From Hahella sp. HNIBRBA332 (GTDB taxonomy: Bacteria; Pseudomonadota; Gammaproteobacteria; Pseudomonadales; Oleiphilaceae): a stretch of 64,000 bases of DNA. Made by a program: the position numbers and the translations under genes. Under the pieces are notes generated by a model, which had not been told where the DNA came from, did not search any database, and saw only the letters and a list, made by a program, of their open reading frames with translations. How positions within the stretch are numbered: position 1 is the stretch's first letter; each line of letters starts with the position of its first letter. This document shows positions 17,132 through 26,412 of the stretch, one piece after another. The DNA lies in NCBI RefSeq assembly GCF_030719035.1, contig NZ_CP132203.1, positions 4,668,501-4,732,500 on the forward strand. Reading direction: 5' to 3'.

Positions 17132-18052
17132 TCAGTAGCGGATGCGCGGGTCGAGCACGGTGTAGAGAATGTCCACTAACGCGTTGAAGAAAATGGTCAA
17201 CGCGCCCACCAAAATGGTGACGCCGAGAATCAGGGAATAGTCGCGATTGATCGCGCCGTTGACGAAGTGCTGGCCGATGCCGCCAGTGGAGAATACTTTA
17301 TCCACCACCACGGAACCGGTCACGATCCCAACGAACGCCGGCCCTAAATAGGATATGACCGGAATCATGGCGGGCTTGAGGGCGTGGCGCAGAATAATAT
17401 GAGTGCGCGGCAGGCCTTTGGCGCGGGCGCGTTGAATGAAAGTACTGTTGAGGGTTTCGATCATACTGCCGCGTGTAATCCTGGCGACTTGCGCCACATA
17501 GGAGGTGGCCATGGCGACGATGGGTAGAATCAGATACTCAATGCGTCCTCCTTCCCAACCGCCGGCGGGCAGCCATTTCAGGTATACCGCAAAGATCACG
17601 ACGCACAGGGGCGCCAGCACGAAGTTGGGCAGCATGACCCCGGACATGGCGAAGGTCATGCCCGCGTAATCGGGCCATCGGTTCTGATTGAGCGCCGCCA
17701 CCACGCCGATGCCGACGCCAAGCACCACCACGATCACGAATGAGAGCACCCCGATATAGGCGGACCTGGGAAAGCTCGACGAAATCAGTTCATTAACCGT
17801 GTGGTCTTTGTATTTGAAAGAAGGGCCCAAATCCCCTTGAATCAGATCGCCAAGATAATAGAGGTACTGTTTCCACAGTGGCTGGTCTAAATGGTATTTG
17901 GCTTCGATGTTTTTCATCACCGCTTCCGGGACCTTGCGTTCATTGGTGAAAGGTCCGCCGGGTGCGGCGTGCATCAATGTAAATGAAATAGTGACGAGTA
18001 TCAGCAGCGTAGGAATCGCCACCAACAATCTTCTGATGATGAAACTCAGCAT
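17132..18052 (-). CDS. oppB: Oligopeptide ABC transporter permease OppB
   Basis: 306-residue permease starting MLSFIIRRLLVAIPTLLILVTISF, the standard OppB/DppB first helix. Six helices; the ATPase-coupling motif is STFIQRARAKGLPRTHIILRHALKP (about 205-229). It lies after oppA, separated by a long palindrome. It forms the translocation pore with OppC. Confidence 0.93.
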   Translation of the reverse strand: MLSFIIRRLLVAIPTLLILVTISFTLMHAAPGGPFTNERKVPEAVMKNIEAKYHLDQPLWKQYLYYLGDLIQGDLGPSFKYKDHTVNELISSSFPRSAYIGVLSFVIVVVLGVGIGVVAALNQNRWPDYAGMTFAMSGVMLPNFVLAPLCVVIFAVYLKWLPAGGWEGGRIEYLILPIVAMATSYVAQVARITRGSMIETLNSTFIQRARAKGLPRTHIILRHALKPAMIPVISYLGPAFVGIVTGSVVVDKVFSTGGIGQHFVNGAINRDYSLILGVTILVGALTIFFNALVDILYTVLDPRIRY

Positions 18053-18075
18053 GTTTTTATTTTCCCACTAGAGTA

Positions 18076-18099
18076 GAGCCGCCTGCGCGCGCAGGCGGC
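18076..18099. promoter_or_regulatory. Perfect 24-bp palindrome between oppA and oppB
   Basis: A perfectly symmetrical 24-bp GC-rich palindrome starting AGCCGCCTGCGC, able to form a 10-bp stem with a 4-nt loop, begins 11 nt after the oppA stop. Such hairpins commonly protect the 3' end of the binding-protein message or partly terminate transcription, keeping OppA more abundant than the permease. No T run follows on the minus strand. Confidence 0.6.
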
Positions 18100-18109
18100 T
18101 AAAACTGAC

Positions 18110-19831
18110 CTATTGCGCCTTGATGTACATATCTTTGGCGTAAGCGATGTCCAGAGGATTATTAGTGGCGTATCCGCCGAGCTGAGGGCTGACCATACGC
18201 AGGCCGCGGTAGAAGTAGATGGGGGCGACGGGCATTTCTTCGCTGAGGATCTGCTCCGCTTTCTCGTAGAAAGGCGCGGGATCCGTGGAGTTACGCGCGT
18301 CGGCGAGCAGTTTGTCGAACTCTGCATTGCTCCACTTACCGTCGTTGTTGCCGCTGTTGGACAACATCAGGGTCAGGAAGGTGGAGGCTTCGTTATAGTC
18401 GCCGTTCCAGCCGTAGCGGGCCACTTTAAAGTTACCGGCGGCTTTTTCGGTCAAGAAGGTTTTCCATTCCATGTTGGTGGGCGTCACAATCGCGCCCAGC
18501 TTCTCTTTCCACATCTGGCTGATGGCCACAGCGATGGATTTATGGCCTTCGCTGGTGTTGTACACCAGGTCGAACACAAGGGGGTTGTCTTTGTTATAGC
18601 CGGCTTCGTTCAGCAGACGGATTGCCTCGGCGTCTCTTTCCGCCTGGGTCATTTTGCTGATTTCAGGCGCGACGTAATGGAAGCCGTTCACTTCTGGAGG
18701 CGTAATGCTGTATGCGGGAGTCTGTCCGCCTTTGGTGATGTATTTGACAATGATGTCGCGATCGATAGCGTAGCTCAGCGCTTTGCGCACGCGCACGTCG
18801 TCGAAGGGTTTTTCCTGCAGATTGAACTGATACATGTAGGTGGCCAGCTTCGGCACGGAAATCAGCTCATCGTTCATGTCTTTCTTGATACGCTCCATCT
18901 GGGAAACCGGCACCGTGTTGGTGTGGTGCATTTCGCCGGCTTCAAAGCGCTGCATTTCGGCGACGGTGTCGTCGATGGGCAAGTACACCACTTCGTTGAC
19001 GATGGTGTCCGCATTGCCCCAGTAATAGTCATTACGGACGGCGACCATTTTTTCGCCGACACTCCACTCTTTCAGCTTGTAGGCGCCGTTGGAGACGATG
19101 TTGCCGGGTTTGGTCCAGTCGCCTTTGTATTTTTCCACAGCTCTCTGCGGAGAGGGGAAGGTGGTGTAATGGGACACCATGATGGGCAGGTAGGTCACCG
19201 GCACTTCCAGAGACACTTGCAGGGTGTAATCGTCCAGCGCTTTCACACCCAGTTCGGTAATCGGTTTTTCGCCGTTGACGATGGCGGTGCTATTGGCGAC
19301 GCCGGCGACTTCCATGTAGTACGCGTAGTTGGAGCCGACTTCAGGATTAACCGCGCGTCTCCAGGAATAGACGAAATCATTCGCGGTGACGGGCTCGCCA
19401 TCGCTCCATTTGGCGTTCTGACGCAACTTGAAGGTCCAGGTCTTGAAGTCTTCACTGGCGCTCCAGCTCTCCGCCACCCCTGGCAGCAACTGGCCATCGG
19501 GGCCGCTGCTGGTCAGGCCCTCAAACAGATCATTGACGATGGCGCCGCCAACGCTGTCATCCACCAACTGAGGATCTATGGAGCCCGGCTCCGAACCATT
19601 ACCCCTTACCAGCACTTGCTCCGCGGACAGCGGCTCTCCCGAGACCGGGTGCATTCGCGTCGACTTGCTCCCGGGTTGCTTCGCTCCTGACGTGGTCTCC
19701 ATCTGGCTGACTTGGGCGGCTTCCGCTTTTGGCGTGACGGAAACAGTCTCATCACCGGAACCGCCGCATCCCGACAAGGTAAAGGCGGCGGCCAACATGG
19801 TCGCGCCGGCTAACAGGTGTAATGTTTTCAT
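18110..19831 (-). CDS. oppA: Oligopeptide-binding lipoprotein OppA
   Basis: The substrate-binding component of the Opp importer, 573 residues from ATG 19831 (a TTG four codons earlier would overlap its own AAGGAG site). Lipobox LSGC near residue 22 means it is anchored as a lipoprotein, unlike the soluble E. coli protein. After a low-complexity stretch the SBP_bac_5 fold begins (GNGSEPGSIDPQLVDD, then LFEGLTSSGPDGQLLPGVAESW). First gene of the opp operon; no other gene lies between it and the DUF885 gene upstream. Confidence 0.92.
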   Translation of the reverse strand: MKTLHLLAGATMLAAAFTLSGCGGSGDETVSVTPKAEAAQVSQMETTSGAKQPGSKSTRMHPVSGEPLSAEQVLVRGNGSEPGSIDPQLVDDSVGGAIVNDLFEGLTSSGPDGQLLPGVAESWSASEDFKTWTFKLRQNAKWSDGEPVTANDFVYSWRRAVNPEVGSNYAYYMEVAGVANSTAIVNGEKPITELGVKALDDYTLQVSLEVPVTYLPIMVSHYTTFPSPQRAVEKYKGDWTKPGNIVSNGAYKLKEWSVGEKMVAVRNDYYWGNADTIVNEVVYLPIDDTVAEMQRFEAGEMHHTNTVPVSQMERIKKDMNDELISVPKLATYMYQFNLQEKPFDDVRVRKALSYAIDRDIIVKYITKGGQTPAYSITPPEVNGFHYVAPEISKMTQAERDAEAIRLLNEAGYNKDNPLVFDLVYNTSEGHKSIAVAISQMWKEKLGAIVTPTNMEWKTFLTEKAAGNFKVARYGWNGDYNEASTFLTLMLSNSGNNDGKWSNAEFDKLLADARNSTDPAPFYEKAEQILSEEMPVAPIYFYRGLRMVSPQLGGYATNNPLDIAYAKDMYIKAQ

Positions 19832-20043
19832 AGATACTCGCAAACTCCTTAGCTGGTTATTTTGTTCCTGAACGGTTGGCTATATCGCGCATCGCCACGC
19901 AGCACGCCATCGGCCCCCTGCTCACACAGGGAGAACCAACGGCGAATGGTCTGAAGGCGTACGTATAGCCGTTCCTGAATGGACGATGACTCAGATATGT
20001 CGGGTGAATGTTTTCAACAAGAAGAAAAGCAGATTCAGAGACT

Positions 20044-21936
20044 TCATGACTTCCCGTCCTGAAGCGCCTCTTTTTCTTTGGCGAGAACATCCCTTTTTTT
20101 GTGATCGATCCAATCGGTCACCAGTCCATCCAAAACATTTAACGGAACAGCTCCGTCACGCAATACAATATCATGGTACTCGCGAATGTCGAATTTCTCA
20201 CCTAATTCCTGCTTTGCTTTTTCCCTGAGCGCCTGGAATTTGAGCATGCCGATCTTGTACGCAGTGGCCTGCCCGGGCATGACGATGTAACGCTCTATGG
20301 ACCGGACCACGTCGCCACGGGCGTTAGGCGTGTTCTCCGCCAGATAGTCGATCGCCTGCTCCCGGGTCCAGTGCTTGGCGTGAATGCCGGTGTCGACCAC
20401 TAGACGGCAGGCCCGCCACAGTTCCATGGACAAGCGTCCAAAATCCGCATAAGGGTCTTTATAGAACCCCATCTCTTTAGGCAGCAGTTCGGAATACAGC
20501 CCCCAGCCTTCGATATAGGCGGTGTAATCGCCAAACTTACGGAAGGTCGGTAACTGGTCCAGCTCCTGGGAGATGGAAATCTGCATGTGGTGACCGGGAA
20601 TGCCCTCGTGATAAGCCAGCGCGTCCATTTCATAAATGGGCATTTCGCTCATCTTGTGGAGGTTGGCGTAATAGAGACCCGGACGATCCCCTTCCAGAGC
20701 CGGCGCTTCATAAAACGCCTTGCCCGCCTCCTGCTCCCGGAACGGCTCCACGGCTTTGACCTTCAGGTCCGCCTTAGGCAGAGTCAGGAACAGTTTGGGC
20801 AGGTTGGCTTTCATGTCGTCAATCAGCGCCGTGGCCTTCTGCAGGTACGCCTGTTTGCCCTCTTCCGTTTCAGGATAATAGAACTGCTTGTCCTCACGCA
20901 TGAAGGTGAAAAACGCCCGCAGGTCGCCTTTGAATTTCACCTGCCGCATGATGGCGCGCATGTCATCGTGGATGCGAGCGACTTCCCTGAGCCCCAACTG
21001 ATGAATCTCCTCCGCGCTCATATCCGTGGTGGTGATACGGCGCAGGGCGTTAGCGTAAAACGCATCGCCATCGGGGAATTTCCAGGCCCCGGCTTTGTCA
21101 TCCGCGCGCTTTTCCAGGTCAGCCAGATAGGCGATCAGTTTTTCGTAGGCCGGTTTCACGGAAGTCAGCAGCGCTTTATTCGCTTCCGCGACCAGAGCCG
21201 CCTTGCGCGCATCGGGAATGTCCGTCGCAGCGACTTTCGCAGAGAAGTCCGCCAATAGCGCGCTGTCTTCCTCACCGCCAAAAGGCTTGCCGGTAATGAT
21301 GTTGCGGCTGGACTGAATCACTTTAGGGAACACAAAACGCGGCGGAATCACGCCTTCGTCCGCCCGCAACGCCAACTGGTCAATAAGTTGATCGAACAGT
21401 GCGGGAATGCGGTTGAGGCGGCTGATGTAGGCTTCCGCATCCTTGACGTCGTCAATGCTGTGCTGATTGATCAACAGAGAAGGCGTGTCGGAATGGGTCC
21501 CGAACATCTGGTTGACCGGGTAGTCGTAGTGACGCCAGCGGTAATCTTCAATCTGAGCTTCCAGTTGCTGTTGCATCAACTGATAACTCAATTGGTTGGA
21601 CGGGTTGAGGCGCGAGGGGTCCAGCGCCAGCAGATCCTGCAGATCCGCCTTGGCGATGCGCAGCGACTCTTCAGAGAACGCTTCGCTCATGTCGTCCCAT
21701 TTGTCATAGTCAGTTTTGATGCCCAGATAAGACTGGAAGGTGGGACTGCGCGACACCCAGCCTTTAAAAATACGGTCGAACAAGGCTTCCGCCTGTTGAT
21801 CCGACGCTTCTGTCTGCGCCATCGCAGTTACGCTCCCTGTCTCCGCAGCCCAGGCCGCATTTGTGACAATGCCGCCGCCCAGGCTCAAGGAGGACAGCAG
21901 CACGCAGGAATACAGTTTTAACTTCGCTTTATACAT
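20044..21936 (-). CDS. Exported DUF885-family metallopeptidase
   Basis: 630 residues from ATG 21936; a GTG six codons earlier is possible. Signal peptide about 1-30 (ending NAAWA). The rest is the helical DUF885 fold with the zinc-binding motif YHEGIPGHHMQ (two His and a Glu on one helix) and the family patterns PALEGDRPGLYYANL and YTAYIEGWGLYSE. DUF885 proteins are predicted zinc carboxypeptidase-like enzymes; some act on short peptides. Position upstream of opp on the same strand (about 200 nt away) fits a role in trimming peptides before uptake, which is inference. Confidence 0.88.
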   Translation of the reverse strand: MYKAKLKLYSCVLLSSLSLGGGIVTNAAWAAETGSVTAMAQTEASDQQAEALFDRIFKGWVSRSPTFQSYLGIKTDYDKWDDMSEAFSEESLRIAKADLQDLLALDPSRLNPSNQLSYQLMQQQLEAQIEDYRWRHYDYPVNQMFGTHSDTPSLLINQHSIDDVKDAEAYISRLNRIPALFDQLIDQLALRADEGVIPPRFVFPKVIQSSRNIITGKPFGGEEDSALLADFSAKVAATDIPDARKAALVAEANKALLTSVKPAYEKLIAYLADLEKRADDKAGAWKFPDGDAFYANALRRITTTDMSAEEIHQLGLREVARIHDDMRAIMRQVKFKGDLRAFFTFMREDKQFYYPETEEGKQAYLQKATALIDDMKANLPKLFLTLPKADLKVKAVEPFREQEAGKAFYEAPALEGDRPGLYYANLHKMSEMPIYEMDALAYHEGIPGHHMQISISQELDQLPTFRKFGDYTAYIEGWGLYSELLPKEMGFYKDPYADFGRLSMELWRACRLVVDTGIHAKHWTREQAIDYLAENTPNARGDVVRSIERYIVMPGQATAYKIGMLKFQALREKAKQELGEKFDIREYHDIVLRDGAVPLNVLDGLVTDWIDHKKRDVLAKEKEALQDGKS

Positions 21937-22346
21937 CCGTTGGTTTCCATTCACTCACACAGTCCCCGTCCCATTACGGCATGGCCGGGGCGCTCGTTGC
22001 TCTTATCGTCCCGAAGCCGGCCACCTTGCGCAGGTTATCGCCATTTCGAGAACGGCTACTCGCCGCGGCGTCCTTTTTACAGTTGCACATACTCGCCGGA
22101 CAACTGCTTCCAATACTGCTTTTTATCCAGATATGCAAGCAACAACTCCTTGAGCACATAGGCGTCTGATCATATTTCTTGAGCTCGTCATGCTCAGCCA
22201 ATAACGATCATTTAAATCGGCGATAAACTGGGATAATTATTGGGAAAAGCACGGTACTGAAGGCGTATAAAACGCAGTAGAATCCGCCCCGTGAACCAAT
22301 CACGAGCGTTATCACTGGAAAGTCTTACATTAAAAGGAAGTATCTT
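21937..22346. other. Divergent intergenic region, no gene seen
   Basis: About 400 bp between the leftward DUF885 gene and the rightward BP74-domain gene. It has a CCCCG / CGGGG inverted repeat near 21965-21995 in the DUF885 leader and an AT-rich patch (GATAATTATTGGG around 22230) that could be a -10 region for the rightward gene. Short ORFs here look like chance. Confidence 0.5.
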
Positions 22347-22775
22347 ATGTCTATCAAAAAGCATTTGACCAAAATGTTGGCCGCCCCACTGGCGTTCTGC
22401 GCCACCACCGCCTCCGCGGAGGTCGCTTACTTCGAATTCACCGACGTCAAACCAGAGCAGACGTTTGTCATCCAGCTGACGGACAAAGCGAAAATTCAAC
22501 AGGCGCGGGACATTCTGGCTAACGGTCAGGAGGACTTTTATCACGTCATGGGCTATGTCACGCCCTCTCCGGCCCCTTACAACCCCAAATGGCAATATCA
22601 CTTGGATACAGACACCATCAGCTTCTTCGAGTTTGCAGTGGAAGTGTGCGACGCCTCCATGCAATACGTGCAAGAACACCTGAACGAAGTTGGCGGCGCC
22701 TTTCTACCCGGCAATATCTGGTGCCCCTGGAGTTCAAAGCTGGTGAGAGAAGTCGGCTCTCCAACTCAGGAATAA
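22347..22775 (+). CDS. Exported BP74-domain protein
   Basis: 142 residues: signal peptide about 1-24 (ending TASA) and one domain of about 115 residues. The sequence EVAYFEFTDV, FVIQLTDKAKIQQARDIL, VMGYVTPSPAPYNPKW, FEFAVEVCDASMQYVQEHL and WCPWSSKLVREV matches my memory of the BP74 N-terminal domain, named after a Dictyostelium calcium-modulated protein and scattered in bacteria. Two cysteines are available for a periplasmic disulfide. Biochemical role unknown. AAGGAAG precedes the ATG and a hairpin terminator follows. Confidence 0.75.
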   Translation: MSIKKHLTKMLAAPLAFCATTASAEVAYFEFTDVKPEQTFVIQLTDKAKIQQARDILANGQEDFYHVMGYVTPSPAPYNPKWQYHLDTDTISFFEFAVEVCDASMQYVQEHLNEVGGAFLPGNIWCPWSSKLVREVGSPTQE

Positions 22776-22797
22776 CCTGACCCATCCATTCAATGCA

Positions 22798-22822
22798 AAG
22801 GCCCGAGTTTGATGCGGGCCTT
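22798..22822 (+). terminator. Terminator after the BP74 gene
   Basis: An 8-bp stem (AAGGCCCG / CGGGCCTT) with a 9-nt loop lies 22 nt past the stop. Only a short T stretch follows, so it may be weak or act in both directions. Confidence 0.55.
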
Positions 22823-22941
22823 CGCTAATGCCTCATCTCCCCTCTTATTTCTCTGTCGTCACATGCCTGCAATAAGCCCGGCCATGATTCAGCTATAGTT
22901 AAAGATATTAAAAGAACGTCGCACTACCCCTTTTGCACCCC

Positions 22942-23733
22942 ATGCTCTATTGGCTTCGTCTATTTTTATTGCTGGCTTGCGCCGCCACCGTGAGGGCGGA
23001 AGCAGACCAGCAGGTGATTCTGGCCAATGGGGAGTGGGAGCCTTTTCTTTCCGAACGTCTGCCTCACTATGGCTTCGCCTCCCATCTGGTCACGGAAGCG
23101 TTCGCCGCCGTGGGCGTGCAGGTGGAGTACCAGTTCTACCCTTGGGCGCGCGCCGAAGCGATGGTGGAAAGGGGGCAAATCGACGGGTCGCTGCTTTGGA
23201 CGCAAACCCCGCACAGGAGTGAATTCGCCTATTTCAGCGATGTGGTGGCCACTCAGGATGAAGTGCTGTTCCACCTGCGCAGCCTTCCCTTGGAGCCGGA
23301 ATCGCCAACCGACCTGCGTGGCGAGTCTATCGCCGTGCCCTTGGGGTCCAAGCTTGGCGTTTGGAGAGAGGTAGTGGAGTCTGGACAGGTCACGCTGGTC
23401 GGAGTGCGCGACATCGAAGTGGGAATGCATATGTTGTTGCGACAACGGGTAGACGCCTTCCCTCTCGCCAGAGCCGTAGGGTACGGCGCATTGCGTAAAC
23501 ACTTTTCGCCCCAGGAGCAGGCGCTCATCACTCACTCGGCCACAGTGTTCGATCGCCATGAATATCGACTCATGCTCTCCCGCAAGCGGCCGATGAACGC
23601 CAGACTTATCCTCCAGTTCAACGAAGGATTGCGGCGCCTACGCGAAAGCGGCCGGTATCAGGCAATGGAAGACGCCTATTATCGCGGTGACTATGACGCG
23701 CCTGATTCGTCAACGCAAAACGATAAGGACTGA
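22942..23733 (+). CDS. Periplasmic solute-binding-like protein (SBP family 3 type)
   Basis: 263 residues from ATG 22942 (a TTG three codons earlier lacks a better ribosome site). Signal peptide about 1-20 (ending VRAEA). The fold resembles extracellular amino-acid-binding proteins: NGEWEPFLSERLPHYGFASHLVTEAFAAVGVQVEYQFYPWARAEAMVERGQIDGSLLW is the typical first lobe with its FYPWARA motif. No permease or ATPase gene accompanies it. Such orphan proteins are common in marine gammaproteobacteria and may serve a sensor or be an uncoupled binder. Ligand unknown. Confidence 0.8.
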   Translation: MLYWLRLFLLLACAATVRAEADQQVILANGEWEPFLSERLPHYGFASHLVTEAFAAVGVQVEYQFYPWARAEAMVERGQIDGSLLWTQTPHRSEFAYFSDVVATQDEVLFHLRSLPLEPESPTDLRGESIAVPLGSKLGVWREVVESGQVTLVGVRDIEVGMHMLLRQRVDAFPLARAVGYGALRKHFSPQEQALITHSATVFDRHEYRLMLSRKRPMNARLILQFNEGLRRLRESGRYQAMEDAYYRGDYDAPDSSTQNDKD

Positions 23734-23775
23734 ATAACTCAGAAAATTGCTTAGGCGTAGTTCAACCGAGCGCCA

Positions 23776-24900
23776 TCAGGCGCGAGGAAAACGCCGCATA
23801 AAGCGCCTGTCGATAGCGTCTTTCCAACGCCATACCCATCCGCCCGCCAGACTGATGCATCCTCGTGCGCCCACCGCATCGCGCCCGCCGCAAGCCAGTA
23901 AACTCAAAAAGCGCCGCTGTGGCTGATACGCCCGCATCGGCAGACCTCGTAGCAGACGATGCAGATTATCAAGTAAGAATGGGGCCTGGCGCACTGCATA
24001 TACGCCCGCCCTGGGCGTGGGGGAAGCGTCAATCCAGGCGCAATCCCCGACGGCGAACACCTCAGGAAAGGCAATGCTTTGCAGACTGGGGGCAACGCGA
24101 ATAAAACCCTCGGAGGTTAAAGGCAACTCCGTCTCGGTTAACCATGACGCCGCTTTACCTTGCGTACACCAGAACACATGGTCCGCCGGCAACGTTCGCC
24201 CGGCCTTATCCACCAGGCTCTCTGACGTCACTTCCGCGACCTCGAAGTCGGCTTGCGTCATCACGCCATAGCGATCAAAACGGCGTTGCAACCAGCGCCG
24301 CATACTCCGTGGGTAATCCGCCACCGGTTCGCTGCGCGCAGCCAAGGTCACACGATGGGCGACAGGGACCGACTGCAACGCGTGGGCGATAGCGAACGCC
24401 AATTCCACTCCGCCTGCGCCGCCACCCACCACAACGATATTCCGCTGCTCCTGATCGACGCACAGGCCTTCATAGACCTCGCGCCAGCGGGGCCAAAAAT
24501 CGGCGATAGGTTTAACAGGAATCGCATAGTCAGACGCTCCCGGCGTGCTCAAATCCGGAACGGCGCCAATATTGAGAGACAGATAGTCGTAGAGCAGCGC
24601 TTCTCCGCTTTCCAGAAACGCCATGCGCCGTGAACAGTCCAGCGCTTTCACCCGCCCCTCGACAAAATCCACTCCCGACTGACGGCACAAAGCCAGCAAA
24701 TCAATATGCGCCTCTGCATACTGATAATGCCCCGCCACCAGCCCAGGCAACATGCCTGAATAAGGACTCAGCGGCCGCTCGGAAACCAGAACCACCCGCA
24801 CATTAGGCAAAGGATCATGGGCCAGCCCCAGCAACAGCAACGCATGGGTATGCCCGCCGCCAAGGAGAAGTAAAGTGAGCGTACCGGAAGGTTCAGCCAT
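23776..24900 (-). CDS. FAD/NAD(P)-dependent oxidoreductase of the SelD-associated type
   Basis: 374 residues from ATG 24900 (a TTG eight codons earlier is unlikely). Two dinucleotide-binding folds: LLLLGGGHTHALLL at the N-terminus for FAD and NIVVVGGGAGGVELAFAIAHAL about residue 150 for NAD(P)H. EVFAVGDCAW is the second FAD contact. The HTH after the first glycine motif and the SPYSGMLPGLVAGHY motif fit the group related to NDH-2 and often fused to or encoded beside selenophosphate synthetase. No selD or other selenium gene is in the window. A quinone reductase role is the alternative. Confidence 0.75.
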   Translation of the reverse strand: MAEPSGTLTLLLLGGGHTHALLLLGLAHDPLPNVRVVLVSERPLSPYSGMLPGLVAGHYQYAEAHIDLLALCRQSGVDFVEGRVKALDCSRRMAFLESGEALLYDYLSLNIGAVPDLSTPGASDYAIPVKPIADFWPRWREVYEGLCVDQEQRNIVVVGGGAGGVELAFAIAHALQSVPVAHRVTLAARSEPVADYPRSMRRWLQRRFDRYGVMTQADFEVAEVTSESLVDKAGRTLPADHVFWCTQGKAASWLTETELPLTSEGFIRVAPSLQSIAFPEVFAVGDCAWIDASPTPRAGVYAVRQAPFLLDNLHRLLRGLPMRAYQPQRRFLSLLACGGRDAVGARGCISLAGGWVWRWKDAIDRRFMRRFPRA

Positions 24901-25057
24901 CACAGGATATCGTCCGCAAGTCAATGAAATATTGCGCTCGTTATCCCTGAATAATAGCTGGTCAGCAACCCGAAATACGCAGTAATCTTGAAACGCCTAT
25001 GCAGTATTTTGGCGTTGTGAGCTACTTTTCTTCTATTCATAGTGGAGGCTTATCGTT

Positions 25058-26041
25058 ATGACGGCTCGCTTATTCTGGCGCTTGGCGGCACTGTTCTGCA
25101 TCCTCATTACGCCCTATGCGACGGCGGGCGACCTACCCGGCGCAGAGGATCATCCCATGGTGTCCCGTTACGCTGGCGCGGAAATCATCAAATACGAAAA
25201 ACAGGCTTTCACTGAAGTATCCCTGGCGCAGACGCCGATCCAACAACGGGGCGGCAAGGACAAAAATCCCGGCGCTTTTCTGGAGTTGGAGGGGAAATTA
25301 ACTCGTGTGGCTTACCGTATCCCCGAAGGACGCAGCACGCTGGAAGTCTCCCGTAATTATGAGGAAGCGCTGACCGGCGCGGGTTTCGAGATCCTGTTCA
25401 GCTGCAAGAATGAAGAGTGCGGTGGTAAACCCGCCGGGCGTCCATTCAACGAAATCGTGACGCCGAAGGACCTCACCGTAAAAATGATGTTTCACGAAAA
25501 GGATCAACGCTACTTACTGGCGCGCCTGACCCGGGAAGATCAAACCGTGCATGTGGCGGTGTATATCACCAAGGCCTACTCCATTGGCGGACAGGATAAA
25601 AACCGGGTGTTCGTGAATACGCAGGTGGTGGAATCCGCTCCCATGCAGTCAGGCATGGTGATAGTGGACGCAGAAGCCATGGCGAAAGGTCTGGACGCGG
25701 AGGGGCATATCGCGTTGTATGGCGTCTATTTCGACACCGACAAAGCGGATATCAAACCGGAATCCGAGGAAACCCTGGCGGAAATCGCCAAGCTTATGAA
25801 GTCTCAGCCGTCTCTGAAGGTGTTAATTGTCGGCCACACCGATAACGCCGGCGCGCTTGATTACAACCGCAGTCTTTCCGAACGCCGCGCCAAAGCTGTG
25901 ATGGATGCGCTGGTGAGTCAATACAAGATTGGCGCCGAGCGCATGACCGCTTTGGGCGTGGGTATGGCGGCCCCAGTCGCCTCCAACGAAAGTGAAGCAG
26001 GCAAAGCCAAGAACCGTCGGGTTGAATTGGTGAAAAGGTAG
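25058..26041 (+). CDS. OmpA-family outer-membrane protein
   Basis: 327 residues: signal peptide about 1-23 (ending ATAG), an N-terminal domain (about 25-200, DUF4892-like pattern with YRIPEGRSTLEVSRNYEEAL and a CKNEEC pair), and a C-terminal OmpA peptidoglycan-binding domain (about 220-327: VYFDTDKADIKPES, LKVLIVGHTDNAG, NRSLSERRAKAV). The last binds diaminopimelate of peptidoglycan, so the protein tethers the envelope. GGAGG lies 10 nt before the ATG. It is a single gene, divergent from the oxidoreductase. Confidence 0.88.
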   Translation: MTARLFWRLAALFCILITPYATAGDLPGAEDHPMVSRYAGAEIIKYEKQAFTEVSLAQTPIQQRGGKDKNPGAFLELEGKLTRVAYRIPEGRSTLEVSRNYEEALTGAGFEILFSCKNEECGGKPAGRPFNEIVTPKDLTVKMMFHEKDQRYLLARLTREDQTVHVAVYITKAYSIGGQDKNRVFVNTQVVESAPMQSGMVIVDAEAMAKGLDAEGHIALYGVYFDTDKADIKPESEETLAEIAKLMKSQPSLKVLIVGHTDNAGALDYNRSLSERRAKAVMDALVSQYKIGAERMTALGVGMAAPVASNESEAGKAKNRRVELVKR

Positions 26042-26127
26042 TCTGAACTGGTCGTCTTGGCAGCCGCTCAATAACGGACTTTGGCATCGCCAAACACGAC
26101 CTTTTCTTCTCTCCAGTCTATATGTAC

Positions 26128-26334
26128 TCCGTTCGCCCTGAGCCTGTCGAAGGGCTTCCCAGAGAGCTAATCCATAGGCGATGGCCTTTAATCAACATCC
26201 GGGAAGTCGGCTTTTTTCCTGAGTCGCCATGGAAGGCCCTTCGACAGGCTCAGGGCGAACGGAGGAGATGAGGACAGACTCTGGGTGAACGGGGGAAATG
26301 AGGTCAAGCTCAGGGCAAGCGGGGAAATGAGGAC
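26128..26334. repeat. Inverted and tandem repeat cluster (REP-like)
   Basis: A 33-bp element (26128-26160, core TTCGCCCTGAGCCTGTCGAA) returns in inverted orientation at 26231-26264 with only one inserted base. From 26243 the right arm runs into a tandem array: three imperfect units of 30, 30 and 29 bp (starts 26243, 26273, 26303), each built as GACAGgCTCaGGGcgAACGG-GGAaATGAG. The core is itself palindromic around GCCCT...AGGGC. This looks like an intergenic REP/MITE-type element. The rest of 26042-26412 carries no gene. Confidence 0.75.
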
Positions 26335-26412
26335 AGGGAAATTCAGAATGCCTGATAAATCAGGTGGATTTCCCCATCCATAGCGCACGGTAGATAATCG
26401 ATCAGGCGTTAC

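Noticed and set aside
18113..19690. Plus-strand frame of 525 codons opposite oppA
   Set aside because: Antisense to a well-supported OppA; composition (His, Phe, Gly, Val runs) is that of a shadow frame.
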